A DNA stretch of 64,000 nucleotides from Eukaryota sp. TZLM1-RC (taxonomy: Eukaryota > Metamonada: BaSk clade), in the NCBI GenBank assembly GCA_040285825.1, contig JAUPSS010000010.1, positions 310,001 through 374,000 on the forward strand, read 5' to 3'. The notes below the pieces were generated by a model. It saw nothing but the letters and a program-made list of their open reading frames with translations. It was not told where the DNA came from and did no database searches. Shown here one piece after another: positions 1 through 10,404 of this stretch. Numbering within the stretch: the first letter of the stretch is position 1; every line of letters starts with the position of its first letter. Made by a program: the position numbers and the translations under genes.

Positions 1-353
1 TCATTTTTGTTACAAACAGTGAAGAATCTGATGACTGGTTTTCACAAACACCCTGTTCCAATAACAATGAGTGGAGGTCTTGATTTAAAACAGCCGAGCT
101 GCATAAATTACTATAAAGATTTTTTGATACATTCCAGTCAATCGTTTCTGTAATGTTCGAAGAGTCTATTTTAAATTTACAATTTTTTTCAGGAATATTG
201 CCATTGAATAATTGAGGAAAGCATCGACTCCATTTTTCTACATCAATTTTTGAAATTTCATTATTTAATGCAAAAACAGTGAAGCTGTGTGCTGTCATTA
301 GAAAATCTTCCCAATCGACAAATCTTTCAGAAAACTCAAATATTGCATTTCTG
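1..353 (-). pseudogene. LINE ORF segment, interrupted by family A copy 1 and continuing past the window start
   Basis: Read on the minus strand from 353 to 1, this stretch is open for about 117 codons. It begins RNAIFEFSERF and contains EKWSRCFPQLF, matching the region between reverse transcriptase thumb and endonuclease in the other LINE copies here (for example 43104-43388 and 8850-9254). It has no start codon because it is the middle of an ORF. The upstream part of the same ORF resumes at 7418, so the LTR element at 358-7413 split a once-continuous LINE. The copy at 43200-43240 shows the uninterrupted sequence across the insertion point. The downstream end lies outside the window. Confidence 0.75.
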
Positions 354-357
354 CATC

Positions 358-438
358 TGTTGGCGCCCTAAGGCTTTTATAATATGAATAGAAAATAAAT
401 TATCTTTATCTCAACCACTTTTGCAACCTAAGGCAACA
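358..438 (+). repeat. 5' LTR of family A copy 1 (81 bp)
   Basis: It starts TGTTGGCGCC and ends AAGGCAACA. It holds a TATA-like TTTATAATATG and an AATAAA signal within about 35 bases of each other. It matches 7333-7413 at every base by eye. At 81 bp it is very short for an autonomous Gypsy element. Confidence 0.92.
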
Positions 439-451
439 ATAATTATTGGCC
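439..451 (+). promoter_or_regulatory. Conserved post-LTR motif at the primer-binding position (copy 1)
   Basis: ATAATTATTGGCC lies directly after the 5' LTR. The same 13 bases follow the 5' LTR of copy 2, and close variants follow those of families B and C. The usual primer-binding site starts with TGG next to the LTR. Here TGG comes 8 bases in, and the sequence beyond TGGCC differs between the two family A copies, so a normal tRNA site is not evident. Confidence 0.5.
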
Positions 452-522
452 GTATTAGGTTATAGGTATACCGCTTACATAATTCACAGCTTTATATTCA
501 GAGGATATCTTCAGCAGATATC

Positions 523-3500
523 ATGTCAGTCTCTCCTCGCCAGGACACTGACTCTTTTAAGATTTTCATGCAACAGCACGACAGAGATGCATATAACACA
601 TTCACAACAATAGGAGTAGAAGCAAAGAGTGAGGATTCGGGCTCGAGACCACCCTCGGCCCCCCCCTCAAGAGAAACCAATGGAACCAGGCACGGAACCA
701 CCTCCCGCCTCTTCCAAATCAAAAACAATGGAACCAGGCACGGAACCACCTCCCGCCTCTTCCATGTCCAACAAACCAGATAAGGTTTCAGGAACGGGAC
801 CACCCCCCTCCTCACCTAAAGAAAATGTTGGGTTAAGCTCGGATACTTCGTCTGTCCTAAAGGACTACGAAGAACTCCAGTCCGTTTTAGAAGAAATGGA
901 CGACGATGAAAAAGAGCTTCGCCAACAGATAACGAAGGACGCGGAAGCTCACCTTGAACCAACAGATTACTGTTTGTTTGAGCAGCTCCCTCCCCTTTGG
1001 AAGCAAATATCAAAATCTGGTAGAAATGTGGGATTCCAGACTCTGGGCCATAAAGGGGACCCTAATAGAGTCTACGAATTCCCTCAAAATGAGAGAAGAG
1101 AACTCATTAACGCGTTGGACACTTTGAGTAGAGAGACCTATGGACGCGGGGCAGAACGCCGTCCTAGGATAACCGGTATGGATAGAGAGATCCATGTGAT
1201 TCTGGCAAAACCTATCAAAGATAGGCCTGATTGGGAAGCCATTCACTTAGATCAGTTCGGGAGAAGGATTAGGTTCTTACCCATCGAAAGAAGGAGCAGA
1301 ACCGATACCGACGACATCCTGGAAACCAAATTACCGGCATGGTTGGACTCGCACTTTGATACGATCATCCATAACTACTCAGAGGTAGAGGATGGGGCTC
1401 CTACTTGTTTCAGAGAATACATGGAACAAGCAGACAGCACAAATCCAAAATCAAGTAAGTTGGATCCCGTCAGTGACTTCTTTGACGCGGACGCCCTAAA
1501 TAATATACTTACGGAACGTTCAAGCGTATCCACATTTAGGAGCCGCCCAAATAACTTCATTCAGCAATTCGGGGAATCAACGACAAGGAAGAAGAAGTTC
1601 AGGTTCTTGGTCACGGGCGATCAATCAACAGAGCTCCACCAGAGACCTAAACTTCCTATAATTGCCCCAATTATATCTGAAAAAGAGCAACCGGTACAAG
1701 TCTGTTCCATTGACGTACTCCCTGATCACATCCCAACAGTAGATGTGACAGAACGAGCAAACAGACCTACCAGAGTGGTTCAGGGACCATCAAGTCCCTC
1801 CCAACCCATGCTCACTAGCGCATCAGAAGACGAAGTCGAGTTGAGAGGACCTAGTTTAGATGAAACACCTCCTCCTCAACCCCCTCGTAGAAGAGTTACT
1901 TCTGAGGAGCCTCTCCGTTTGGAAGACCTCCAAGCTTCTAGAAATATTTTGGATATGAGTATAGCAAGTAGTCTTCAGAGACATGTGGACTCTCAGCCTA
2001 GGTCAGCTGAATATAAAGCCCCTCACCTATCTGAGAAGGACCCTCTCAATAAGATGTCTCTCGTCTCCTTCCTCCTCAAATTCCAAACATGGGACAAATA
2101 CGGGCGCAAGATAGCCAATCGAAGCTTTCAAGCCCCTGGTCAATCTGATTGGTCTCGTGCTATGTTGATAGCAACCCAAATATTTGGCGAAGGAAAGACC
2201 CAGATTACCCCTGAGTTGTTATCATCACTCCCATCTCACATCAGAGAAGAAATAGACAGGGACATGAAACAGCCACTCTTAAGGATCGACCCAGAACTAA
2301 CGAAACGTTTGGGACCTCCTATCCATCATTATGACTTATTTAGAAGTATGATGATTAGTACTTGTCCATCCGGCTTATCAAGCATGGTCGACCCCCATCT
2401 CATCTCTAGATGGCAAGGCCAAGGACTTCTAAGACCGGACTTCTCAGACGCCGACCTAATGGTTTTTCTGCTACGCAGGACACAATTTACCTCATATCAT
2501 GAGGCTTGCTCTGCCCTAGCAAAACCATGTATAAACTGGAGAAACATCCACAACAAAGTGGATGCGGACAACGAATTTGGTAGGTTCGTCGAAGATTTTG
2601 GAGACGTCCTGAGGATGACCACTTACATGGTTGACCACTCCATATCTGCATCAATTAGGGGAAGCAGCGGTTTAATAACCCTCTCACCCGCCCTTATTGC
2701 AGAATACTTTCTCTTGGGCATAGATAATTTTGCCATTACCAAGGAGCTGGCAAGCCATTGGACAAGAGAAGATCTATGGGACCCTTCAACAGGTACAACT
2801 TTGTTAGACCTGATTTCGACCACCAGGAGACACTTTCTAGCTTGGTGCCAAACAACAGGAAATAGGCACACCATGGAACTTTTGAGAAAACAAGCTGAAA
2901 GAGAAGAAGACATCCCATTAGGCCTTTCGACCATGAGAACGTTCTCTAGAGGAGCAACCCCATCTGGTCCAGGTACTAAACGTCGCTCGGGAGGCGGATT
3001 CAAAGGAACTCCCCAAAACAAATATGTCCCAGAAAGACATGAACGAGAGGGATCTAAGTTCTGTACATCCTGTAACGTTACCGAAGGAAATAACCCTATC
3101 GGTCACACGGTTTTCGAATGCAAAGACCCTCGTTGTACCAGGAGCAAGGTACCAAAAGAATTGAGGTTTAAGATCGGCGAGGCTGATCAGCCTGCGAGAA
3201 GTGGCAGTGTAGTTAGAGGCCGAGGTGGCCGTGGTAGACGTGTTTCTAGGTTTAGAGGTAGGGGCCGAGGTGGCCATTTTAGAGGACATAAAGGTAGAGA
3301 TCAATATAGACCTATTTATTACATAAATACACAAGAGGATACATCATCAATATCATCCCCTTCTGAGAACGTGTCAGCTAGTTCGAGCATGACCTCTCAC
3401 AGACGGATTGACCGTTTCAGCAACAGGGTCAGAAATACAGGAAACTTTCCCAATCGGAAACAAATCAACGCAATCAATCATAATCAATCAATTGCCGATT

Positions 3501-6500
3501 TCGGAAACCCAGTTAACAACTCCCCAACAGCTCAACAATTCTTACTAAATCCTCTACAATTCCACAAACCCAGCTCTGATATCAATAGTATTTTTGGTAT
3601 AGATTCTACGGTTAGTGAGAACCACATCAGATCCCAGCGTTCTCCATTTCTAAGATTGGAGATTTTAATAAATAATATAAAAATGATTGCAACTATTGAT
3701 TCGGCAGCGTTTTGTTCGGTTATAACAGAAGATTTGGCTAACAAATGCAATATGTCAATTAATAGAGATGATACAATTGAGTTCTTACCAGCCAATAACG
3801 TATCAAGTAAATCGCTAGGGAGTGCAAATGGTATTCTGTCGTTCAACGTAGGAAGCATTGCGCACCAAGTACATTATAGACATACTCTTCCCATAATCCC
3901 GGGTTCGAACAAATTATTAATAGGGTTAGACATGTTAAAAACACTTGGGCTTCAGACGGATGATGGTCTTTTCATTAGATTAGACAAAGAACACCGCGCT
4001 TTGTTAAATGCAGAATCTGAATTCGACTCAAGAATCGCTCAACATTCGATTAGGACCTTAGATAACCAATCATCGAGTCCTTCCGATTTTGAGGAGCAGT
4101 TAACTAGATCTGGTTGTGAGATAAAATTAGATGATGATAATAATAAATTAAAATTAACGAGTCTACTAAGAATTTTCAGCGATGTTTTTAGTGAAACTCC
4201 AAACAGAAAAGGAATCGATTGTAAACCTCTAACAATCCCCTTTAGAGACGAGAATGCTATAGTACATAAACCTGCTAGACGATTAAATCCCAGCAAAATG
4301 GAAATAGCAAACAAAATATTCGATGAACTGATTGAAATGGGCTATGCAGTTGAATCTAATTATAAATTCAGCTCTCCTATTGTCTTAGTTATATATCCTG
4401 ACGGCAAGAAACCCAGGTTAACGGGAGACTTTAGCGGTAAAGATGGAGTCAATGCCCACACGATTTCAGTAGAGCCTAATCTACCTAGGATTAGTGATAT
4501 TTTAGAATTTTTAAGTAGAGCAGATTACATAGCCACGCTTGATTTACCAAAAGCTTTCTGGCAAATGAATGTAGCAGAGAAGGACATTGAGAAAACATCA
4601 ATCTCAATCCCTGGAAGGTCAATTATGTTTAAAAGAGCGTGCTTCGGATTAAAGAACATCCCAGCAGTATTTCAAAATATAATGATGGAAATATTCCAAA
4701 TTGATGGCGTTTTCATATATATTGATGATATTATAATAGTTGGAACGACTTTCGATGAATTCTATAAGAGATTACAAAAAGTCCTCCAATGCGCCAGAAA
4801 TAGACGTGTAAATATAGGATTACGTAAATGTAAATTCGTAACATCCAAACACCCTATTGATATTTTAGGAAGCACCTTCCAGGATAAAACCAGATTTATT
4901 AGTAAGAAAAAAATCGAAGCCTTGATGAGAATACCTAGACCAAAATCAGTGAAAGAAGTTCGCTCATTGGTAGGATCCATCAATTATATAAGAGATTGGC
5001 TTCCAGGTATTTCTGAATTAATTGCTCCAATTAATGAGTTAATTAAAGGAAAACCTAGAGTAATAAAATGGACCAACGAGCATGACGATTATCTTAAACA
5101 AATAAAAGATTTAATAATTAATCACATGCCCCTTGAATTACCAGCTCCGGGCAAGCGCGTACTAATAAGTACCGACGCATCAGATGTAGCAGTTGGAGGC
5201 GTTATTTGGCAAGAAATTGAACCATACTCCCCTGCAGGGACCCCGCTGAATAAAAGAAAAGTGGAACCTTTGTCGTTCTATAGTAGATTACTTACAGAAA
5301 CACAAAGAAAATGGTCCACTTTACAGAAAGAATTATATGCAATTCTTCTGATTTTAACTGAAAGTTGTTTAGAAAGCTACCTTTTGACTAGACATCTAAC
5401 AATTTTCACCGATCACAAAAATATTGCATTCCTGGCCACAGCCCCAGAGAAAAATAGAATTGTAAAGAGATGGCTGCCGATACTATCTGAATTCGACTTT
5501 GATATAGTCCACGAACCAGGTGAAGATAACCACTGGGCAGATATGCTATCGAGGAATATTGATTTAGATCAAAATGAGGAAACTCCTTCTATATGTAGTA
5601 TAAATATACCAGATACTTTACTTTCGAATTACGAGATACCTCCTATAGACGATGATTCTGATTCGGACTTCGAAGACATCCCATCAATTTCATCCCTAAG
5701 TAGACACCAGGACTTACCTATTTTTTCTTCTTGGTTCTCCAAAATAAGATCTGAACAACAAATAGCCAAAAATAATAATGACCCTCTATTTGAGAATGCA
5801 ATTCTAGATGAAAATACTCAAATTTGGAAAAACAATAAAAATAAAATTTTAATTCCAAAAAGCCTCAGAAAACAGGCACTATTATTAATTCATGGATTGG
5901 TTCAATCAGGCCACCCCAGCAAAAACGACAGTCTACATAAACTGTCCAAAAGCGACTTTTTCTGGCCTAATATGAGAAAGGACCTCATAAACCACATCAA
6001 AAGATGCCCAACTTGTCAAAAAACGGCACCAGTTAAAAGAACAAAAACACCTTCCACAGGTTCCCTTTGGGCAGATCGTCCTTTTGCCAGACTAAATGTT
6101 GACACAATTGGACCTCTGAATACTGATAGTGATGGTAATAAATACTTATTAGTATTTGTAGATTCTTTTACTGGATATTCAATTTTAGTCCCTCTGAAGG
6201 AACTCAATGCCTTAGAGACCGCAGACGCTTTGATTTGGAACGTTTGTGCAATTTTTGGCATACCTATGTTAATTCATAGTGATAATGGTCCCGAGTTCGC
6301 CAATGAGACTTTTAAGATAGTGTGTAATAGATTAGCTATTGAGATGAGTAACTCAATACCCCACTACTCTGAAAGTAATGGACTCGTAGAGCGAAAACTT
6401 AGAGACGTTCTACAATGCTTGAGGAAATTATTAATAGATTTTAATGATTATGGAAATTGGTCTACTTATGTACCCATATCCCAACTATTAATAAATTCCA

Positions 6501-7216
6501 CTAAAAGCAGAAAGACAGGTTTTACACCTTACGAACTAATGTTCGGATCTTCGATTAGTCCAAGATCGGACCCTGCAAACATATTAGGAAACTTATCAAA
6601 ATTTGATTCCAATATACCTTTATTAGACGATATTAAATTGAAAAATACTCGTCTGCAAGAAAAAAGGGAAGAAGCAGAGCGTCATCAATTATCAAATACT
6701 CCGATTTCAGTTGACAATACTAATTCGCGCTCTATAGTATTTAATATTGGTGACTATGTCCTACGTAAAACCAAACAGAATAATAAATTACATGGATCTT
6801 GGAACGGACCCTTTTTAGTAATAGACCGTCCTTCCAACTCTACTTTATTATTAAAGAATCTTATCACTGGCAGTGAATTAAAAGCTGCTAAGAAAGATTG
6901 CAAAATCTATAACGCAGATAATCCTCAGGATATCGAATTTCTAAAAGCAGTCGCAGCAGGCGATGCTGAGAAACATGTTATAGAGAAAATCCTCTCAGAA
7001 TATAATTCTGACTCAGGTAGTTTCTGTACTGTTCAATGGTTTGGCGGTGAGACAACAGAAGAGCCTCTCCATTCAGTTAAACATTCAGAAGCTTACAAGT
7101 TGTTCAGTAGGAATAACAAGAAAATTGGAAAACGTACCTCTAGTCAACGTAAGAGTACCTCCAATAGCTCTACGCCTTGCAAGAGGCCTAGACGTAGTAC
7201 TAGAATTAGGAAGTGA
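523..7216 (+). CDS. Family A gag-pol polyprotein, one frame change near the N-terminus
   Basis: The main frame (629-7216) encodes about 2195 residues. Numbering from 629, an unusual zinc knuckle C812-x2-C815-x10-H826-x4-C831 is followed by an RG-rich nucleic-acid-binding stretch (about 858-892). An aspartic protease has its active triplet DSA at 1024, the RT motif YIDD is at 1364-1367, and RNase H has TDAS near 1516 and FTDH near 1594. Integrase has an HHCC finger and catalytic D1825, D1885 and E1921. A GPF motif and a chromodomain-like tail follow. Copy 2 suggests the true start is at 523 (MSVSPRQDTDSF), in another frame. A C8 run at 659-666 is the likely site of a one-base insertion. Gag and pol share one frame, so no gag-pol frameshift is needed. 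Confidence 0.88.
6661..6677 (+). promoter_or_regulatory. Internal polypurine tract-like sequence in the integrase gene
   Basis: AAAAAGGGAAGAAGCAG inside the integrase C-terminal coding region is identical over 17 bases to the tract next to the 3' LTR (7316-7332), 655 bases downstream. Copy 2 keeps the same pair, and family B has an analogous pair. Its position recalls the central polypurine tracts of some retroviruses and Gypsy elements; function is inferred. Confidence 0.5.
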
Positions 7217-7314
7217 TGCTAATTCTCAGTTTAGATTAGGTTATTTTTAGTTATTTAGTTATTTAGTTATTTGTTTATAGTTTAGATTCATATCTATATA
7301 AGCCTATTAGCTCT

Positions 7315-7332
7315 GAAAAAGGGAAGAAGCAG
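7315..7332 (+). promoter_or_regulatory. Polypurine tract of family A copy 1
   Basis: A purine run ending AAGAAGCAG lies directly against the TGTTGG start of the 3' LTR, where plus-strand priming occurs in LTR elements. About 98 bases of AT-rich sequence separate it from the gag-pol stop at 7216. Confidence 0.8.
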
Positions 7333-7413
7333 TGTTGGCGCCCTAAGGCTTTTATAATATGAATAGAAAATAAATTATCTTTATCTCAACCACTTTTGCA
7401 ACCTAAGGCAACA
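7333..7413 (+). repeat. 3' LTR of family A copy 1 (81 bp)
   Basis: Identical by eye to 358-438. It is preceded by the polypurine tract and followed by the target duplication CATC and resumed LINE sequence. Confidence 0.92.
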
Positions 7414-7417
7414 CATC

Positions 7418-8511
7418 CACCAATAAAAGCACATGAAGTAAGAATAGAAGCCTTTGTCCAACCTAAACCGCCATAATGTAGACTAAGATAAGCGGGGTCT
7501 GGAATTTGGAACATTTTAACATCCCAGTAAGTGTGACAAAACTTTTGCACGTAATTCGTTAAACTTCTGGGCGAAAGGCCTAGTGATAAGAGGATTTTTA
7601 GATCGAAATATATGATTAAAGTTGGAACTAAAACACAGTCTTTTAGTGGTAAATTTGATTTGTTTTTGTATATCCAAAGTCATCATTCGGTCATTAATTT
7701 CGAAAATTGAATTCAAGTTTACAAACAATTCTTTGGTAATTTCATTATTATGTCCTATAAACGAACCCAAATGACGAATGGCATCAATTGAATATAATTT
7801 GGCTTGAATTTAAATACCTATCAACCATTGTAGAAACTGGAGAATTCGAAAGTAAAAAACATTTAAGTAAATTAAGTCGGAAGCCAGTATTGTTAAAAAA
7901 TTCTTTGAAACATACAGTCGCTTTGTTCACAATCTTTGAATCACCTATAAAAACAAGATCATTAATATATGCAATCATTTTTATCGAAGGAAACATCTCT
8001 TGAATTTGTAATAAAATAGGATGAATGGCCAAACAAAACAAAACAGGTCCTAACGGATCTCCTTGCTTGACATCACTTGATGAACTTAAAATGGAATTAC
8101 CAAAATGTAAATAAGAATTTGTGCTATATGTTGATTGGAAATACGGCATTAATTCCGGCATATATTGTAATGAATACTGCAACGACTGATTAAATTGAAT
8201 GTATTGCTGATAACCAACGACATACAAATATTGGACTCATTTAGACGAAATAATACATCTGTAGCAAATATTGCTGTAGAAACTCCATCAGTGGAATTAA
8301 TTCCATACTGAAAAGACAATAAAATCGTTTTCGCTTTTTCATTGAATCTGTTCAAGCAGCAAGCAGAAAAAATATTATGTATGCTTTCAGAAACCGCAAC
8401 AGGACGAACATCCATTCTTGAATTCTTGACAAGGGCAGTCAAACGTGAACTTCTTAATTTTTCAGGATACTTAAGTTGACCAGTTAATATTCTATTGCAA
8501 TATTTGGTCAA
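7418..8511 (-). pseudogene. LINE reverse transcriptase, degenerate (upstream part of the LINE at 1-353)
   Basis: On the minus strand this reads from the RT N-terminal part (SRLTALVKNSRMDVRPVAVSESIHN) through KQGDPLGPVLFCLAIHP to the thumb and YGGLGWTKASILTSCAFIGG. Three frames are used (8149-8511, 7784-8227, 7516-7770), so at least two indels break it. One is a single extra base near 7520, found by comparison with 43330. The catalytic YxDD box reads YIND, losing the first aspartate. The copy begins abruptly near 8511, head-to-head with another LINE fragment. Confidence 0.8.
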
Positions 8512-8700
8512 TACAACTGGTATTGGTGGAATTGGATTTACTAAATCTTCTATTTTGCATCAATCAGCATTTTTGGGTGGAGTCAAGAATTTTATTTATG
8601 AATTTTTTCGTAGATTTCCTGAAGATTCTCATCTGTTAGTTCCCAGGTGCAGTCCATATTTCAATGAGTTATCTTGTGAACTTGATAGATTGCCACCACA
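8512..8700 (+). pseudogene. LINE fragment (thumb/linker region)
   Basis: GGIGFTKSSILHQSAFLGGVKNFIYEFFRRFPEDSHLL matches the post-RT region of the LINE copies at 18900 and 24790. It stops at a T-run that starts an inverted LINE tail. It is too short for function. Confidence 0.7.
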
Positions 8701-8832
8701 ATTTTTTTAACGATGTACTGTATTTTTATTGAACTAAAATTCTATCTAGTATTCAATATCCTCCAAACAAGCATCACTATTACTAAACCTACTCACAGCA
8801 TTTCGTTCATATTCTACACCAATAGCTAAAAG
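8701..8832 (-). pseudogene. Short LINE 3' end with poly(A), inserted in reverse
   Basis: A run of seven T at 8700-8706, then a 3' untranslated stretch, then the reverse complement of the last codons seen at 25830-25904 (AIGVEYERNAVSRFSNSDACLEDIEY). This looks like a strongly 5'-truncated retrocopy of about 130 bp inside the LINE fragments on either side. Confidence 0.65.
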
Positions 8833-8849
8833 CAAAAATTTTATTTTTG

Positions 8850-9254
8850 ATTTTCTTAATCGTTTCAATGAAAATATTCATTTGCTTAGTCCATAATAAT
8901 CAAAATATTTGTGTAACCTTGATGTTACTATTAATGAAATTGCACCAGAAAGTTGGTGTCACTGTTTTCCTGTCTCAGTTCAAGAGATTCCTCCACGAAA
9001 TTTAGTTAATATAAGGTATTGTGTGAAGAAGCTTCAACAAAAACTTACAGTAATTTTCGAAAGGTTGGATAATGAAGTACGTCTTGACATGACCAAGCAA
9101 AAATCCCGCTTTTGCAAATTTTTACTGGATGTTTGTGATAGTTCTGCCTCTTGTTTAATTAATCAAGTACCAAGAACTTATGGTTTGTTTCTAGATGACC
9201 CTTGCTTTTCATTATCTATGCGTTTTCGATCTTTTATTCGTGAATATAATTTAA
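8850..9254 (+). pseudogene. LINE fragment (linker and start of endonuclease region)
   Basis: It begins FLNRFNENIHLLS and continues with SWCHCFPVSVQEIPPRNL, KKLQQKLTVIFE, LLDVCDSSASCLINQVPRTYGLFLDD and MRFRSFI, collinear with 32215-31900 and 19060-19340. It ends where family E integrase sequence starts. Some stops lie in its first 60 bases. Confidence 0.7.
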
Positions 9255-9690
9255 GCCCCCTGTCGATATGCCCGAGTCCGTCTATCGCCCTCAGGTTAAT
9301 GACGGAGCTTTTGTTCTGCGTGAGAAGCCAGACAAACTTCACGGTCACTATGAAGGCCCGTACCTTGTCCTCGAAGTACTATCCCCCAGTTCTCTTTTGG
9401 TAATAAACCCTGTTTCAGGTTCCTTTCTAAGGTCTGCCTTACAACTAGTGAAGCCCTGCTTATTTTCCTTACCCTCTGAAATTTTAGACGCGTATGTAGC
9501 TGCCGATTTTGATGAGCTTATTTCCGACGCCATAGTTGATGTTTCCGATGATACAGCCACTGTAGTCTGGTCCGATGGAACCACTACCGCCCAACCTGTC
9601 TCCTCCATTCGGAACACTGCTGCTTACTCAAGGTACATTAAGCTTTGCGCTGACTCTCCCAAAACCCGCCGAAAAAGAAAGAGAAGGTAG
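9255..9690 (+). CDS. Family E pol, C-terminal end of integrase (partial)
   Basis: About 141 residues of the integrase tail: YRPQVNDGAFVLREKPDKLHGHYEGPYLV is the GPY/F module, followed by a chromodomain-like segment (SDDTATVVWSDGTTTAQPVSSIRNTAAY) and a basic end KTRRKRKRR. The stop TAG at 9688-9690 lies against the LTR, so the tail codons are also the polypurine tract. It is related to the integrase at 43446-44517 and to family D. The 5' part of the element is missing. Confidence 0.75.
9671..9690 (+). promoter_or_regulatory. Polypurine tract of family E, overlapping the pol stop codon
   Basis: An almost pure purine run (GAAAAAGAAAGAGAAGG then TAG) abuts the LTR start TGTTAG at 9691. The same bases encode the arginine/lysine-rich end of pol. 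Confidence 0.7.
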
Positions 9691-9852
9691 TGTTAGCCGT
9701 AGCTAAACGTGACTTTTATTTTTAGGAAAGTGGATCACGTCATCATAGCTTTAAATCCTTATAGATGTATTTTATTTTTGATTTTCTTAACTCTCTCCAT
9801 AAACATCTGTGTTTTATTTTAGTTTAAGGAGTATAGTGCACGAAAGCCAACA
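9691..9852 (+). repeat. LTR of family E (162 bp)
   Basis: It runs from TGTTAGCCGTAG to CGAAAGCCAACA (TG...CA ends) right after the polypurine tract. There is no second copy in the window, so the boundaries rest on the tract and terminal bases. Confidence 0.65.
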
Positions 9853-10250
9853 CTTGTAGTACTTCAAACTAAAATTTCATTAACTCAGATGTGAATAATC
9901 ATCTTCTTGCTGGCGCAAAATATAAAATTGCTAAAGATGCGAAACCCATTTCCTCAGTTAATGAAAATCCTCATGTCCAATATAATTTATGTCCTTCTGC
10001 TTTTTTTTGCTTGGATCTCTAGGTAAGGCTGCTATGGCTTTCCTGAAAGATTTGGTTGTAGTTGTAAAGGAAAGAACTGGAAAAATACCGTGTTTACAGG
10101 CAAAACAGGACTGTTTGTTCTCTTTTCAAGGGAATGGTAAAACTAATTTCTGATTCACTCTGTTCTTTTGGGAAATTTTCTGAATCTTCAGCAATTAATT
10201 GTTTAGAAGTAGGAGAGGCAGTTTTTGAGGATGTGGACTTTTAGTTGTGT
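9853..10250 (+). pseudogene. LINE endonuclease tail and 3' end
   Basis: Broken frames read LLAGAKYKIAKDAKPISSVNENPHVQYNLCPSAF, then GKAAMAFLKDL, then FEDVDF before a stop near 10242. It aligns with the RLE tail at 30850-31080 and 61605-61740, which share the CGGTATTT/TAATAAATAA-type 3' end. Several frameshifts are present. Confidence 0.65.
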
Positions 10251-10404
10251 ATTTCATGTTTTCATATTTTTTATCAAATAAATAAAATAAATTTCCTAAA
10301 ATTATGGTTAAAACAAATAATTTTACGATTTCTAAATTCAACTTTTGATTCTTCGATCTCAACGCCATAAACGCATTTATTTGCAACGATAAACCGTTTG
10401 CCAA

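Larger units (their letters stand above)
358..7413 (+). mobile_element. Family A Ty3/Gypsy-like LTR retrotransposon, copy 1
   Basis: This is a complete 7.06 kb element. It has two 81 bp LTRs (358-438, 7333-7413) that look identical, TG...CA ends, a polypurine tract at 7315-7332 and one long gag-pol frame. The 4-base direct repeat CATC (354-357 and 7414-7417) is a target-site duplication: the LINE at 43200 has the same flanks joined with a single CATC. Identical LTRs imply a recent insertion. The only visible lesion is a one-base frame change near the start of gag. The order PR-RT-RNaseH-IN and a D-59-D-35-E integrase place it in Ty3/Gypsy. Confidence 0.92.

Noticed and set aside
659-666. C8 run near the start of family A gag as a programmed frameshift site
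   Set aside because: Copy 2 has gag and pol in one frame from its first ATG with no such run, so a one-base insertion or read error is simpler.
2623-3334. ORFs of 100-140 codons on the minus strand opposite gag-pol of family A copy 1
   Set aside because: They mirror the coding frame of a conserved polyprotein, lack any domain and are the usual shadows of a long ORF. The same applies opposite family A copy 2, family B and phosphoglucomutase.
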